From Marinobacter daepoensis DSM 16072 (GTDB lineage Bacteria > Pseudomonadota > Gammaproteobacteria > Pseudomonadales > Oleiphilaceae): a stretch of DNA of 64,000 nucleotides. Positions 44,657 to 53,813 of the stretch are shown one piece after another; the stretch's first letter is position 1, and every line of letters begins with the position of its first letter. The DNA lies in NCBI RefSeq assembly GCF_000421165.1, contig NZ_ATWI01000010.1, positions 388,313 to 452,312 of the forward strand. Direction: 5' to 3'. Both the position numbers and the translations under genes were made by a program. The notes beneath the pieces were generated by a model, which was not told the origin of the DNA, made no database searches, and worked only from the letters and a program-made list of their open reading frames with translations.

Positions 44657-46975
44657 ATGAGTAAAAAAACATCCCCCCGTAAAAAAACACCGAAATCCCA
44701 TCCTCGCCGCAAGCGCTCCGGTCTCTGGTGGTTTCTGTTTCGTGCCTCAGCCTTGGGTCTGGTTCTGCTGGCTGGCTGGATGGTTTATCTGGACGCTGTG
44801 GTCACTTCCCGTTTTGAAGGGCGTAGATTTGAGGTGCCCTCCCGGGTTTATGCCCGGCCACTGGAACTCTACGATGGGGCTGGGGTCAGTGCGGCGGCCC
44901 TGATCCGTGAACTTGAACTGGCAGGGTATCGGGCCGGCGATGGCCGCCGGCCAGGAAGCTGGCAACGCAATGGTAGCCGGTTTGTGATCAGTACCCGTGG
45001 GTTTTCGTTTCCGGATGGCGACGAACCGCGGCGAAGGCTTTCACTTCTGATACAGGGTGATCGCGTGGCTTCGTTCAGAGTGATAGAGGGCCCCCAATCG
45101 CCAATCGTCCGTCTGGAACCCGCGCAGATTGGCGGGATCTACCCAGCCCATCGTGAAGACCGGATTCTGGTTGAGCTGGAGCAGGTGCCGCCGGCTTTGG
45201 TGGGTGGGCTGATGGCAGTGGAAGACCGGCAGTTTTATGAACACTTTGGCGTAGCTCCCTTGTCGATTGCCCGTGCAATGATTGCGAATATCAAGGCGGG
45301 CCGAATTGTCCAGGGGGGAAGCACCCTGACTCAGCAGCTGGTGAAGAATTTTTTCCTGTCCCGTGACCAGACGCTGGTGCGCAAAGGTAATGAAGCGCTG
45401 ATGTCGGTGTTGCTGGAGCTTCATTACGACAAAGACGATATTCTTGAGACTTATCTGAACGAAGTCTATCTGGGGCAGGCGGGCACCCGGGGGATTCACG
45501 GCGTCGGTCTTGCCAGCCAGTTCTTTTTTGGCGATTCGCTGAGGGATCTTGAAGTGCATCAGATTGCGCTACTGATCGGGATGGTCAAGGGACCCAGCTA
45601 CTACAACCCGCGCCGTCACCCGGAGCGGGCCAAGGCACGGCGGAACCTGGTATTGGGAGAAATGGCCGAAGCGGGCGTGATCTCCGGGCAGGAAGCGAAA
45701 GAGGCAAGTACCCGGCCGCTGGGGCTCAGTGCCAAGCCGTCGTACACCGACAACCGTTATCCGGCTTACATTGATCTGGTTCGCCGCCACCTCGCGCGGG
45801 ACTACCGGGAAGAGGATCTCCAGAGCGAGGGGCTGAGAATCTTCACCACGCTGAACCCGGAAGTGCAGCAGGCTGCTGAGCAGGCGGCCAGTGATACCTT
45901 ACCGCGTCTGGCTTCCGGAAAGGTCGCCGATGCGCTTGAAGCCGCTCTGGTGGTGACGGCGAAGGACACGGGGGAGGTGCTGGCTCTCGTGGGGGGCAAG
46001 GACCCGAGGTTTGCGGGCTTTAACCGGGCGGTGGATGCCCGCCGGCCCATCGGATCGCTGGTGAAGCCCTTTATCTATCTGGCGGCGCTGTCTGAGCCGG
46101 AGCGATACACGCTGATTTCTCCGGTTCAGGACAAAGCGTTTACCCTGGAGTTTGACGATGGTCGTCGGTGGCAGCCCAAAAACTATGGCGGTCGTGAGCG
46201 AGGCCCGGTGCCGTTGCACGAAGCCTTGTCGCGCTCCTACAACTTGCCAACGGTCCGGATTGGTCTCGATATTGGTATCCCCGCAGTACAGGACACGCTG
46301 AGAGCGTTTGGCGTGACGACGCCCATTTCGGATTACCCGTCGATGCTGTTGGGGGCACTCTCCCTGTCTCCGGTTGATGTGGCTCAGTTGTATCAGGGGC
46401 TGGCGACGTCCGGCTTCAACACTCCGCTCCGCACTATCCGGGAGGTGACGGATGCCGGAAACGAGCCATTGTCTCGCTACAGCCTGAAGGTGGATCAGGT
46501 GGCAGATCCGGCTGCAGTCCATCTGGTGCAGTACGCGATGCAGGAAACCATGCAGGAGGGAACGGGGCGGTCCGCCTATTCGCGCTTGCCGGATTCGCTG
46601 ACGCTGGCGGGTAAGACGGGCACCACGGATGATGGCCGGGATTCATGGTTTGCTGGCTTCAGTGGAGATCTGGTTGCCGTTGCCTGGGTTGGCCGTGATG
46701 ATAACGGCCCGACCGCGCTTACCGGGGCTTCCGGCGCTCTGCCGGTGTGGTCCGCTTTGATGGCACAGATTCCTCAGCATGGTTTCTCGCCGGTGATGCC
46801 CGATGGCGTTCAGTATCACTGGGTCAACCCTGAGGTGCAGGCGCTTACCGGGGAAAACTGCGACAATGCCCGGCTTGTTCCATTCATTGCCGGCAGTGAA
46901 CCGGAACAGCATACCGGCTGTAATGGCAGTTTGGGCCGGCAAATTCGAGGTTGGTTTGAAGGATTGTTTCAATGA
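44657..46975 (+). CDS. mrcB: Penicillin-binding protein 1B
   Basis: 772 residues. Bifunctional peptidoglycan synthase: a short basic cytoplasmic tail, one transmembrane helix (about residues 23-45), the UB2H domain, glycosyltransferase domain (EDRQFYEHFGV with the catalytic Glu, GGSTLTQQLVKN) and transpeptidase domain. The transpeptidase has the Ser-x-x-Lys in PIGSLVKPF, SYN in SRSYNLPT and the KTGTTDDGRDSWF box. No ribosome site is visible before the ATG. The stop overlaps the following lipoprotein gene by 4 bases, which makes that product a possible partner (compare LpoB). Confidence 0.96.
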   Translation: MSKKTSPRKKTPKSHPRRKRSGLWWFLFRASALGLVLLAGWMVYLDAVVTSRFEGRRFEVPSRVYARPLELYDGAGVSAAALIRELELAGYRAGDGRRPGSWQRNGSRFVISTRGFSFPDGDEPRRRLSLLIQGDRVASFRVIEGPQSPIVRLEPAQIGGIYPAHREDRILVELEQVPPALVGGLMAVEDRQFYEHFGVAPLSIARAMIANIKAGRIVQGGSTLTQQLVKNFFLSRDQTLVRKGNEALMSVLLELHYDKDDILETYLNEVYLGQAGTRGIHGVGLASQFFFGDSLRDLEVHQIALLIGMVKGPSYYNPRRHPERAKARRNLVLGEMAEAGVISGQEAKEASTRPLGLSAKPSYTDNRYPAYIDLVRRHLARDYREEDLQSEGLRIFTTLNPEVQQAAEQAASDTLPRLASGKVADALEAALVVTAKDTGEVLALVGGKDPRFAGFNRAVDARRPIGSLVKPFIYLAALSEPERYTLISPVQDKAFTLEFDDGRRWQPKNYGGRERGPVPLHEALSRSYNLPTVRIGLDIGIPAVQDTLRAFGVTTPISDYPSMLLGALSLSPVDVAQLYQGLATSGFNTPLRTIREVTDAGNEPLSRYSLKVDQVADPAAVHLVQYAMQETMQEGTGRSAYSRLPDSLTLAGKTGTTDDGRDSWFAGFSGDLVAVAWVGRDDNGPTALTGASGALPVWSALMAQIPQHGFSPVMPDGVQYHWVNPEVQALTGENCDNARLVPFIAGSEPEQHTGCNGSLGRQIRGWFEGLFQ

Positions 46976-47550
46976 AGAAAGTTGGGATTGCACGATCGGC
47001 TTGTCTGGCGCTGTTTGTCGGCCTGGCAGGCTGTGCGACCGGGCCGGGTGGCGGCTCGATTTATGTGCCCGTGGGCGGTGAAGACCGGGGCCAGGCGCCG
47101 GAACCGCCCCGGGCGGATATACCGGACGACCAGCAAGAAAGAGTCTGGCGCAAGAGCGAACAGCCCGTGGTAAGCAAGCCGAAGCCGGACGATACCCGGT
47201 CACCCAGCTACAGCGAATCCGGGGATCAGTTGCCGGCAGCAGCGCAGGCGTTGGTCCGCGACGCCGAACAGCGCCTGCGTCAGGGAGACCCGGCCGGGGC
47301 CATTGCCAGACTGGAACGAGCTCAACGGATAGCTCCCCGTTCATCGGAAGTCTATTTCAAGCTCGCAGAGGCCTATGTGGCCGGAGACAATCTTGGGGCC
47401 GCAGAACAGTTTACTCTGAAAGGGCTGTCAGTCGCAGGTTCAGACGAGAGAATGCAGCGCTCTGGGTGGTTGCTGTTGGCGGATATTCGCCGGGCCCGGG
47501 GGAATGTGGCCGGTGCGGATCAGGCCGAAGCCAGGGCATCGGCACTGTAA
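46972..47550 (+). CDS. TPR-containing lipoprotein coupled to PBP1B
   Basis: 192 residues. Lipobox LAGC (Cys at residue 21), then a Gly/Pro-rich linker (about 22-85), then two or three tetratricopeptide repeats (about 90-190; RLRQGDPAGAIARLERAQRIAP, YFKLAEAYVAGDNLGAAE). The start overlaps the mrcB stop (ATGA). An outer-membrane lipoprotein translated with PBP1B suggests a regulator of that enzyme, by analogy with LpoB or the Pseudomonas LpoP TPR lipoprotein. The analogy rests on context and domain type only. Confidence 0.85.
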   Translation: MKKVGIARSACLALFVGLAGCATGPGGGSIYVPVGGEDRGQAPEPPRADIPDDQQERVWRKSEQPVVSKPKPDDTRSPSYSESGDQLPAAAQALVRDAEQRLRQGDPAGAIARLERAQRIAPRSSEVYFKLAEAYVAGDNLGAAEQFTLKGLSVAGSDERMQRSGWLLLADIRRARGNVAGADQAEARASAL

Positions 47551-47569
47551 CGGCGCCAGCCGGGAGAAT

Positions 47570-47597
47570 GTTCAGAGACCGTCCCTGGTCTCTGAAC
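47570..47597. terminator. Hairpin between the TPR lipoprotein and DUF4382 genes
   Basis: Perfect 11-bp stem GTTCAGAGACC/GGTCTCTGAAC with a 6-base loop between two converging genes. No T run follows on either strand, so termination is inferred. Confidence 0.55.
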
Positions 47598-47612
47598 GCC
47601 ACAGCTACAACT

Positions 47613-48542
47613 TCAGGACTGTGGTATGGGGTCTGCCACGGCAGTTTCGCCGGCAACAACGGTGACGTTCTGAGTGCCGTCAAACTGCAGGGCCTCGTCG
47701 GTCTCGTTGTCATCCAGCTGGCAGCTGTAGCTGACGGTGTACTGGCCTTCTGTCAGGAACGCGGCAGTCCATTCATACAGGCTGCCAGACTCCTGCTCAG
47801 TGACCGGTACCACCATCAGGGGGTTGGTACCCTCACGGGCGACGTTCAGGTCTACGGGGGTGACATCGGAGCCCTCATAAACGTAAATCGCTCCGGTGTA
47901 TTCACAATCAGCCAGCGCTTCTGAGGCCAGCCGATCTGAGTTGATAAGAGCGTAATCCACGACGCCTTCCATTTCACCAACGTCCAGATTGTTCACCAGC
48001 CGGAGCACCGGCTTGAGCATATAGTCCGCCAGGGCCTGCCCCTGAGGATCGACGATGGACTTGCGAACGTCGAAATCAATGGTGAAGGCATTGCTGGAAT
48101 CGGCGGCAACCACGAAGTCGCCTTTCAGTTTGAGCCCACTCTGCTCACCGGACGGTACCGCCAGTGTGAACTGACTGCTGCCCTCGCTTTCTTTGGTGAC
48201 ATAGGAAGCATCGGTATCGATGAGCAGCCGGATTTCATTGTAAACACCCGCAGGAACTTCCTCGTTGGTAATCAAGGGCTCTGTGGTGCCTCCCTGCAGT
48301 GTCAGCAGGTCAACGACGCCGGTTTCTTCAAGACTGAACTCCAGCCAGTTGCCGTCGGCCGGTTTCAGGCGGATGGCGTTGAAGGCGATGTTCACACTGC
48401 TCAGGTCCATTGCAGGCGCGTCGGTCAAGCCAACGGAGACAGAGCCGGTTTCTCCGGATGAAGAGGAACTGCCGCCACCGCCACAGGCTACCAGTGCGCT
48501 GGCCAGCGCAGAAACTGCGAATACTCTGCTGAGTTGCTTCAT
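47613..48542 (-). CDS. DUF4382 domain lipoprotein
   Basis: 309 residues. Lipobox VAC with GGGGSSSSS directly after the Cys (residue 20), then the DUF4382 pattern (GSVSVGLTDAPAMDLSSVNIAFNAIRL cut here by length: key residues are the TDAP motif and the following strand, about residues 32-60). C-terminal half (about 195-300) looks like a second beta-sandwich. Surface or periplasmic lipoproteins of unknown role. Divergent from the ECF sigma operon. It shares the C-GGGG-S linker style with the Ig-like lipoprotein at 15.8-19 kb. Confidence 0.8.
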   Translation of the reverse strand: MKQLSRVFAVSALASALVACGGGGSSSSSGETGSVSVGLTDAPAMDLSSVNIAFNAIRLKPADGNWLEFSLEETGVVDLLTLQGGTTEPLITNEEVPAGVYNEIRLLIDTDASYVTKESEGSSQFTLAVPSGEQSGLKLKGDFVVAADSSNAFTIDFDVRKSIVDPQGQALADYMLKPVLRLVNNLDVGEMEGVVDYALINSDRLASEALADCEYTGAIYVYEGSDVTPVDLNVAREGTNPLMVVPVTEQESGSLYEWTAAFLTEGQYTVSYSCQLDDNETDEALQFDGTQNVTVVAGETAVADPIPQS

Positions 48543-48734
48543 AAAACCCTCCGGTTTTGTGGATTCAGGTCTGGTCGTTGGGAGCCAGTGAGAATGTCAC
48601 GCGGTGCGGAGGGAAATGGTTCCGGAAAATGCATTAACATTTGGCCATGAATGCGTCATCATCTCCGGGAGTGCACCCGGGGCGGGCCTGGTTTAGACTG
48701 CCCGCTTCCAGAATTTCAATCAGGCAGTTTGTCG

Positions 48735-49322
48735 TTGTCCATTTTTCCTTTTCGCCCCTCCGCACAGAAGCGTTTTCAGCGCCTTGTACAGCCTCACCTT
48801 GAAGGTTTGTACGCATTTGCCTATCGCCTGACCGGGAACCGTCAGGACGCTGAGGATCTGGTTCAGGATGTGGTTGTGAAACTGTATCCAAGGTTGTCTG
48901 AGCTTGAAGGGGTGGAGCAGCTTCGTCCCTGGCTGAATCGGGTGTTATACCGTCATTTCATTGATACGGTGCGGCGCCGGGGGCGGAGAGCAGATCGGCC
49001 GGCGAGTGAGTTGATGGACTCGGAAAGCCAGGCCGACTGGTTCGACAGTCTGGAGTCAGACGACGAGGCCCCGGAGCGTGTGCTGGACCGGGAAAAACTG
49101 GGGCCAATGCTGGATCAGGCCCTGGCGCAGCTCTCTCCCGATCAGCGTACGTTATTGCTCCTGCACGATGTCGACGGCTGGCGGCAGGAGGATGTCGCCG
49201 AAGTCCTTGGGGTTGCTGTGGGGACGGTAAAATCGAGACTGCACCGATGTCGGGCGGCCCTGAGAAAATACCTTCAACACAGCATGGAACCGGAAGCGGG
49301 CACCCGGCGTCTTGAAGAGTGA
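48735..49322 (+). CDS. ECF-type RNA polymerase sigma factor
   Basis: About 195 residues from a TTG at 48735 (frame open to an ATG at 48651, giving 223 residues). Sigma region 2 (LEGLYAFAYRLTGNRQDAED, about residues 20-40, then LRPWLNRVLYRHFIDTVRR) and region 4 helix-turn-helix (GWRQEDVAEVLGVAVGTVKSRLHRCR) are clear. No ribosome site decides the start; the segment before 48735 has no family match. It is followed at once by its anti-sigma gene, so it is an alternative sigma factor of the ECF class. Its stimulus is unknown. Confidence 0.88.
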   Translation: MSIFPFRPSAQKRFQRLVQPHLEGLYAFAYRLTGNRQDAEDLVQDVVVKLYPRLSELEGVEQLRPWLNRVLYRHFIDTVRRRGRRADRPASELMDSESQADWFDSLESDDEAPERVLDREKLGPMLDQALAQLSPDQRTLLLLHDVDGWRQEDVAEVLGVAVGTVKSRLHRCRAALRKYLQHSMEPEAGTRRLEE

Positions 49323-49332
49323 GGTGATGAAC

Positions 49333-50010
49333 ATGTCCTGTCAGAAAATCCGATCACAATTGCCTGACTATGTCAGATCAGCGCTACCCGAGATCCAGAG
49401 CCGGGAGGTTCAGGCGCATCTGAAAGCATGTCCTGAATGTCGCCGGAGTTGTCGCATCGAGGCAACCCTGATGACTGAGTTGGCGGAACGGTATGAGACA
49501 GAGCCTCCTGGAGCCGACTTTGAAACTCGTGTTTTCAGCCACCTGCCTGCCACCGGCGGGCGGGGTGTTCATGTTGCCTGGGGGACGGCGGTCGCCGCGG
49601 CTCTTGTTTTGGGGCTGTTTCTGGGCCAGGCAAACCGGTGGGAGCATCCGGAACAGGCAGCCAATGAGAGCGCCCTGGCGGTTTCAGAGCCGGTCCTTGC
49701 CCCGGTTGAGCGAACGGTCCGGTTAGCGTTTACGGCGGGCGAGGCTCTGGATGATGTGACCCTGACACTGAGTCTGCCTCCACACGTAGAGCTGACGGGA
49801 TTGCCCGGTCAGCATCAGGTTCGCTGGCAGGTCAGCCTTGAGCAGGGAGATAATGTCTTGGCCCTGCCATTGAGAATTCTGTTTCCCGGAGCCGGGGAGC
49901 TTGTGGCCGAACTGGATGCCGAAGGGCGGCAGAAGGTTTTTCGGGCTCCGATTCCCGCTTACCCGGGGGCGGATAATGCGCTTGGTAAAGAAAAGGAGCC
50001 TGCGACATGA
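49333..50010 (+). CDS. Anti-sigma factor with zinc-finger (zf-HC2) domain
   Basis: About 225 residues from the ATG at 49333, which has GAGG eight bases upstream. N-terminal zinc-binding anti-sigma domain (residues 1-45) with Cys3 and HLKACPECRRSC, one transmembrane helix (about 84-103, TAVAAALVLGLFLGQ), and a periplasmic domain of beta character (about 125-215). This places it in the inner membrane, binding the sigma factor in the cytoplasm. Its TGA overlaps the next ATG, so the three genes are coupled. Confidence 0.87.
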   Translation: MSCQKIRSQLPDYVRSALPEIQSREVQAHLKACPECRRSCRIEATLMTELAERYETEPPGADFETRVFSHLPATGGRGVHVAWGTAVAAALVLGLFLGQANRWEHPEQAANESALAVSEPVLAPVERTVRLAFTAGEALDDVTLTLSLPPHVELTGLPGQHQVRWQVSLEQGDNVLALPLRILFPGAGELVAELDAEGRQKVFRAPIPAYPGADNALGKEKEPAT

Positions 50011-50396
50011 CAAACCTCCGTAAGGGTTCAGTTTTTCTGGCAACAATAGCGGGTTTGGTGCTGGTCTCCGGTCCGGTTCTCGCCCGGAATGACTTGGATG
50101 TGACCATGAGGCTGGTGGACCAGAACGAGGAAATCACGGACTCGGTTACCCGAGAGATCCGCTTGCCGGAACTGCCTGCGCTGCAACAGCGTCCCCAACC
50201 CCGGGGAAACAGTGAGCGCCCGGGCCAGGTGGTTCGGGATCAGGTTCGTGAGAAAGGGCGGGACTTTGGCCAGTCGATGGCCGAGCGGGCGCGCGAGGCT
50301 CGTGAAAGTCGCCCCCAGCGCCCGACGCCCGATAACCGGCCGGTTATCGAACCCGGAAAAAAACCGGAGCTCCCCCCGCAATCTTCGAGGCCGTAG
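50007..50396 (+). CDS. Small secreted Arg/Pro-rich protein of the ECF operon
   Basis: 129 residues. Signal peptide (VFLATIAGLVLVSGPVLA-R, about residues 9-26), then a short domain (DVTMRLVDQNEEITDSVTREIRLP) and a low-complexity tail rich in Arg, Pro, Glu and Gln (about 60-129). Start ATGA overlaps the anti-sigma stop. I do not recognise the family. Position suggests a periplasmic component of the same response. Confidence 0.7.
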   Translation: MTNLRKGSVFLATIAGLVLVSGPVLARNDLDVTMRLVDQNEEITDSVTREIRLPELPALQQRPQPRGNSERPGQVVRDQVREKGRDFGQSMAERAREARESRPQRPTPDNRPVIEPGKKPELPPQSSRP

Positions 50397-50465
50397 CTGA
50401 TTGCTTGTGGTAACCTCGGTCGCCGTCAACGGTTTTATCTTCAGTGACTGGGCCCGGGGTTTTCT

Positions 50466-51797
50466 TTGCGTTCTCTCCTTCTTCTTCTGTTTGTGCTCTG
50501 GCAGTCATGGCCGGTTGCCGCCGCACCTGAAAACGCCCTCCAGCAGCTGGTTTCTGAAGGCACGGCGCAGTTCCGTGAAGGGCGTCTGGGCCAGGCACGA
50601 AAACTGTTCGAGCAGGCGTCAGAGCGTGGCCTCCAATCTCCCTCTCTTCATTACAATCTGGGTGTCGTCTGTTACCAGTTAGGTGATTACGATGCCGCAA
50701 GTCAGTGGTTCGCTCGTTTACTGAATGGCCGGGATCAGGCCCTGGCAAGTTATAACCTGGGGTTGGTGGCGTTGGCAGACGAGCGCCCCGATGATGCCGC
50801 CCGGTGGTTCCGAAGCATTCTGGAGGCCGCCGACGAGGCTCCTGAGAAAGTATTGGGTCTCGCTGAGCGGCAGCTTGCGGATCTGGGTGAAGGGCCGGAG
50901 CGGGCGAGTGTCCAAGGGGGCCTGTCTCCTCAGGGTTATCTTTCTCTCGGGGGCGGGTATGACAGCAATCTTTCTTCAACGCCTGAAGCATCGGCGAGTA
51001 ACGACGGTGGTGTATACGCCGAGCTGATTGCTGCCGGGTCTTTAAATTATTCGTTGGGCAGGGAGCGCTGGCTGACTCTGGATCTCGTCGGGTTCGCCCG
51101 ACGTTACGCCGAAGACGAGGATTACGACCAGCAGCTTTTGCAGTTGAAGCTGGGTGGTATGCAGTCGTGGCGGCGTTGGATTTTTGGCATTCGGCCGGTT
51201 TTTTCACAATCCTGGCTATCGGGGGAGCAGTTGGAAACCCGTTGGGGGGGCGAATGGCTGGCGCGGTCTCAGGAGTGCCTTCCGGGCAGTGACTGGGGGT
51301 GTGATCTTAGAGTGTCTGTGGAGCAGATCGATGGTGGCAAGGGCTACGAAGCCTACGACGGCCAGTGGTATCAGGCGCAGTTGGGGCTCCGCCGTAGGTT
51401 TGGGGTGCTTGAGTTGGGAGCGCGGTATCGGCTCGAACTGAATGACCGCCATGACCTGAGTGAGCCGGAAGGTTTTGTCAGCGTGTCTCCGACTCGGCAT
51501 GAATGGATGCTGGATGCTCGATACCGGCTAAAGCCTGGTCTGGTTGTCGGGGCTGAGGCGATGCTGCGCCACAGTCGCTATGGCAAGCCGCATGTCTGGA
51601 TTGATCCTGATTCTGGCGAGCAGGTGGAGCGCCGACGCGAGGATGATCTGAAAAGTGTTGGCGTGATGGCTGAGCTGTCTCTGGGCCAGCGTTGGCTGGT
51701 GCGTCAGCAATGGGTGTTCCAGCATCAGGACAGTCGCCTGAGGGTTTATGACTACCGGCGCCACGGCCTGGTGCTGTCTCTTGAAGGCGTGTTCTAG
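50466..51797 (+). CDS. TPR plus beta-barrel outer-membrane protein
   Basis: 443 residues from a TTG (GGGG about six bases upstream; no ATG before the signal peptide). Signal peptide (LLLLLFVLWQSWPVAA-A), then three tetratricopeptide repeats (about residues 25-125: GTAQFREGRLGQARKLFEQA, HYNLGVVCYQLGDYDAASQW, SYNLGLVALADERPDDAARW). After that comes a C-terminal region (about 155-443) of alternating aromatic/charged strands ending in Phe (LVLSLEGVF). The layout fits an outer-membrane barrel of 12-16 strands with a periplasmic TPR domain, as in some polysaccharide or surface-protein export systems. Last gene of the ECF operon. Confidence 0.72.
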   Translation: MRSLLLLLFVLWQSWPVAAAPENALQQLVSEGTAQFREGRLGQARKLFEQASERGLQSPSLHYNLGVVCYQLGDYDAASQWFARLLNGRDQALASYNLGLVALADERPDDAARWFRSILEAADEAPEKVLGLAERQLADLGEGPERASVQGGLSPQGYLSLGGGYDSNLSSTPEASASNDGGVYAELIAAGSLNYSLGRERWLTLDLVGFARRYAEDEDYDQQLLQLKLGGMQSWRRWIFGIRPVFSQSWLSGEQLETRWGGEWLARSQECLPGSDWGCDLRVSVEQIDGGKGYEAYDGQWYQAQLGLRRRFGVLELGARYRLELNDRHDLSEPEGFVSVSPTRHEWMLDARYRLKPGLVVGAEAMLRHSRYGKPHVWIDPDSGEQVERRREDDLKSVGVMAELSLGQRWLVRQQWVFQHQDSRLRVYDYRRHGLVLSLEGVF

Positions 51798-51813
51798 GTA
51801 TTGATGAAACAGA

Positions 51814-51845
51814 GCGCCCCCCGGCACACAGGTGCCCGGGGGCGT
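51814..51845. terminator. Hairpin between the TPR/barrel gene and hemL
   Basis: A GC-rich stem (CGCCCCCCGGCAC with GTGCCCGGGGGCG, one mismatch) between two converging genes. No long T run on either side. Confidence 0.6.
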
Positions 51846-51851
51846 CACGAA

Positions 51852-53132
51852 TCAGAGACTGGCCATTACTTTACGGGCGGCGGCCAGCGTGAATTCGATG
51901 TCCTGATCGGTCAGGGCTGCGGTGGTGAAGCCGGCCTCGAAGGCGGACGGCGCCAGGTAGACACCTTCTTTCAGCATGCCCTGGAAGAAGGCCTTGAAGC
52001 GTTCGATATCACAGGCCATGACCTGATCAAATCGCGTTACCGACGGCTCGCTGGTGAAGAAGAACCCAAACATGGCGCCAGCGGACTGCACCGCCAGTGG
52101 GATTCCTGCCTCGTCTGCAGCAGCTTTAAAGCCGTCCCTCACCCGGTTGGTTTTCTCGGTCAGTCGGTCATGAAATCCCGGTTCAGAAATCGCATTCAGC
52201 GTTGTCAGGCCGGCCGTCATGGCCAGCGGGTTCCCGCTAAGTGTTCCTGCCTGGTAGACCGGGCCGAGCGGAGAAATGTGTTCCATGATTTCACGTTTGC
52301 CACCAAAGGCGCCGACGGGTAAGCCGCCGCCGATGACTTTGCCCAGAGCGGTCAGGTCTGGCGTCACGCCATAGAAGCCCTGTGCGCCGCCGAGTGAAAC
52401 CCGGAACCCGGTCATCACCTCGTCGAAAATCAGCACGGTGCCGTGCTCGTCGCACACCTCTCGCAGTCCTTCCAGGAACCCTGGAACGGGAGGGATGCAG
52501 TTCATGTTGCCTGCCACCGGTTCAACAATGATCGCGGCAATCTGATCGCCCATCTGGCGAAAGGTTTCGCGGACTTCGTCGATGTCATTGTAGGTCAGGG
52601 TCAGAGTGTGCTCGGCCAGGCTGGCGGGAATGCCCGGAGAGTTGGGGACTCCAAGGGTCAGAGCGCCAGAACCGGCTTTGACCAGCAGGGAATCAACGTG
52701 GCCATGGTAACAGCCCTCAAATTTCACGACTTTGTCACGGCCGGTATAGCCCCGGGCCAGGCGAAGGGCACTCATGGTGGCTTCGGTGCCTGAGTTGACC
52801 ATTCGGACCAGTTCAATCGAGGGGACCAGTTCGCACACCTTTCGGGCCATGTCGGTCTCGATAGCGGTGGGGGCGCCGTACCCGACCCCCAGGTCAACCT
52901 GGGTGTGCAGTGCATTTTTGATGCGAGGGTCTGAGTGCCCAAGGATCATTGGGCCCCAGGAACCAATGAAGTCAATGTAGCGGCGATCATCCTCGTCGTA
53001 CAGATACGCGCCTTCGGCGTGTTTGAAAAAGACCGGAGTACCGCCAACGCCGCGGAATGCCCGGACCGGGGAGTTCACTCCACCGGGAATGTATTTCTGG
53101 GCCTGCTCAAACAGGGTTTCGGAATGGGTCAC
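51852..53132 (-). CDS. hemL: Glutamate-1-semialdehyde 2,1-aminomutase
   Basis: 426 residues. PLP enzyme that makes 5-aminolevulinate from glutamate-1-semialdehyde, the last step of the C5 route to tetrapyrroles. Features: the N-terminal [35 protein letters not shown] (cut to key SGTEA), ILIFDEV-type metal/PLP Asp in [12 protein letters not shown], and the Schiff-base Lys in [16 protein letters not shown]. It is followed by thiE and thiD on the same strand, the order hemL-thiE-thiD seen in Pseudomonas. Confidence 0.97.
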   Translation of the reverse strand: MTHSETLFEQAQKYIPGGVNSPVRAFRGVGGTPVFFKHAEGAYLYDEDDRRYIDFIGSWGPMILGHSDPRIKNALHTQVDLGVGYGAPTAIETDMARKVCELVPSIELVRMVNSGTEATMSALRLARGYTGRDKVVKFEGCYHGHVDSLLVKAGSGALTLGVPNSPGIPASLAEHTLTLTYNDIDEVRETFRQMGDQIAAIIVEPVAGNMNCIPPVPGFLEGLREVCDEHGTVLIFDEVMTGFRVSLGGAQGFYGVTPDLTALGKVIGGGLPVGAFGGKREIMEHISPLGPVYQAGTLSGNPLAMTAGLTTLNAISEPGFHDRLTEKTNRVRDGFKAAADEAGIPLAVQSAGAMFGFFFTSEPSVTRFDQVMACDIERFKAFFQGMLKEGVYLAPSAFEAGFTTAALTDQDIEFTLAAARKVMASL

Positions 53133-53144
53133 GGTTGTCTCCTC

Positions 53145-53813
53145 TTACTCGGAAAGGGAAAAAAGTGGGTGGTGCCGGGCAAACAATTGCGAAAAGGCCA
53201 GGGCCCGGGCTTCGATGTCATCAGGTTGTCCGCCGAACAGCCCGCCGACAACCGCCAGCAGGTCGGCTCCGGCCCGGATCAGCGGCTCAGCATTTGTGCG
53301 TGTAATGCCCCCGATGGCGGTCACAGGCACCCCGAGGGTGCGTGCTTCTCCCAGAACCTCGGGAGAGGCGGGGGGAGCGCCGGGCTTAGTGTCAGAGTGG
53401 TAAAAACGACCAAAAGCCAGGTAATCCGCTCCGTTGACCGCAGCTGAGCGGGCAAGTTCCATGCTGTGGTGGCAGGTAATCCCGATAATCGCCTCATCCC
53501 CCAGGCGCCGCCGGGCATCGCTCAGGGCACAGTCGTTTTGGCCCAGGTGTACGCCGGCAGCCCCAACCCGAATAGCCAGCTCCGGGTCGTCGTTAATCAA
53601 CAGTGGTACAGCAAACGACTGGCAGAGGCTGCTGAGGTCTTGTGCCTGTGACAGTCTCTCCGCGGCGGACGAGCCTTTGTCACGGTACTGGACCAGGCAC
53701 GCGCCGCCCCTGAGGGCTGCCTCGACGGCAGGGATCAGGGTTTCCGGCGGGGTTAACCGGTTGTCCGTAATGGCATACAGACCGGGGCGAAGCGGTTTTC
53801 TTAACGCTCCCAC
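53145..53813 (-). CDS. thiE: Thiamine-phosphate synthase
   Basis: 222 residues. It joins HMP-pyrophosphate (from ThiD) and thiazole phosphate to thiamine monophosphate. TIM-barrel signatures: LYAITDN, VQYRDKGSSAAER (pyrophosphate site), LLINDDPELAIRVGAAGVHLGQ and GITCHHSMELARSA. Its first 13 bases overlap the end of thiD. No TPP riboswitch is visible upstream of this gene set, so control by thiamine is not shown. Confidence 0.95.
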   Translation of the reverse strand: MGALRKPLRPGLYAITDNRLTPPETLIPAVEAALRGGACLVQYRDKGSSAAERLSQAQDLSSLCQSFAVPLLINDDPELAIRVGAAGVHLGQNDCALSDARRRLGDEAIIGITCHHSMELARSAAVNGADYLAFGRFYHSDTKPGAPPASPEVLGEARTLGVPVTAIGGITRTNAEPLIRAGADLLAVVGGLFGGQPDDIEARALAFSQLFARHHPLFSLSE

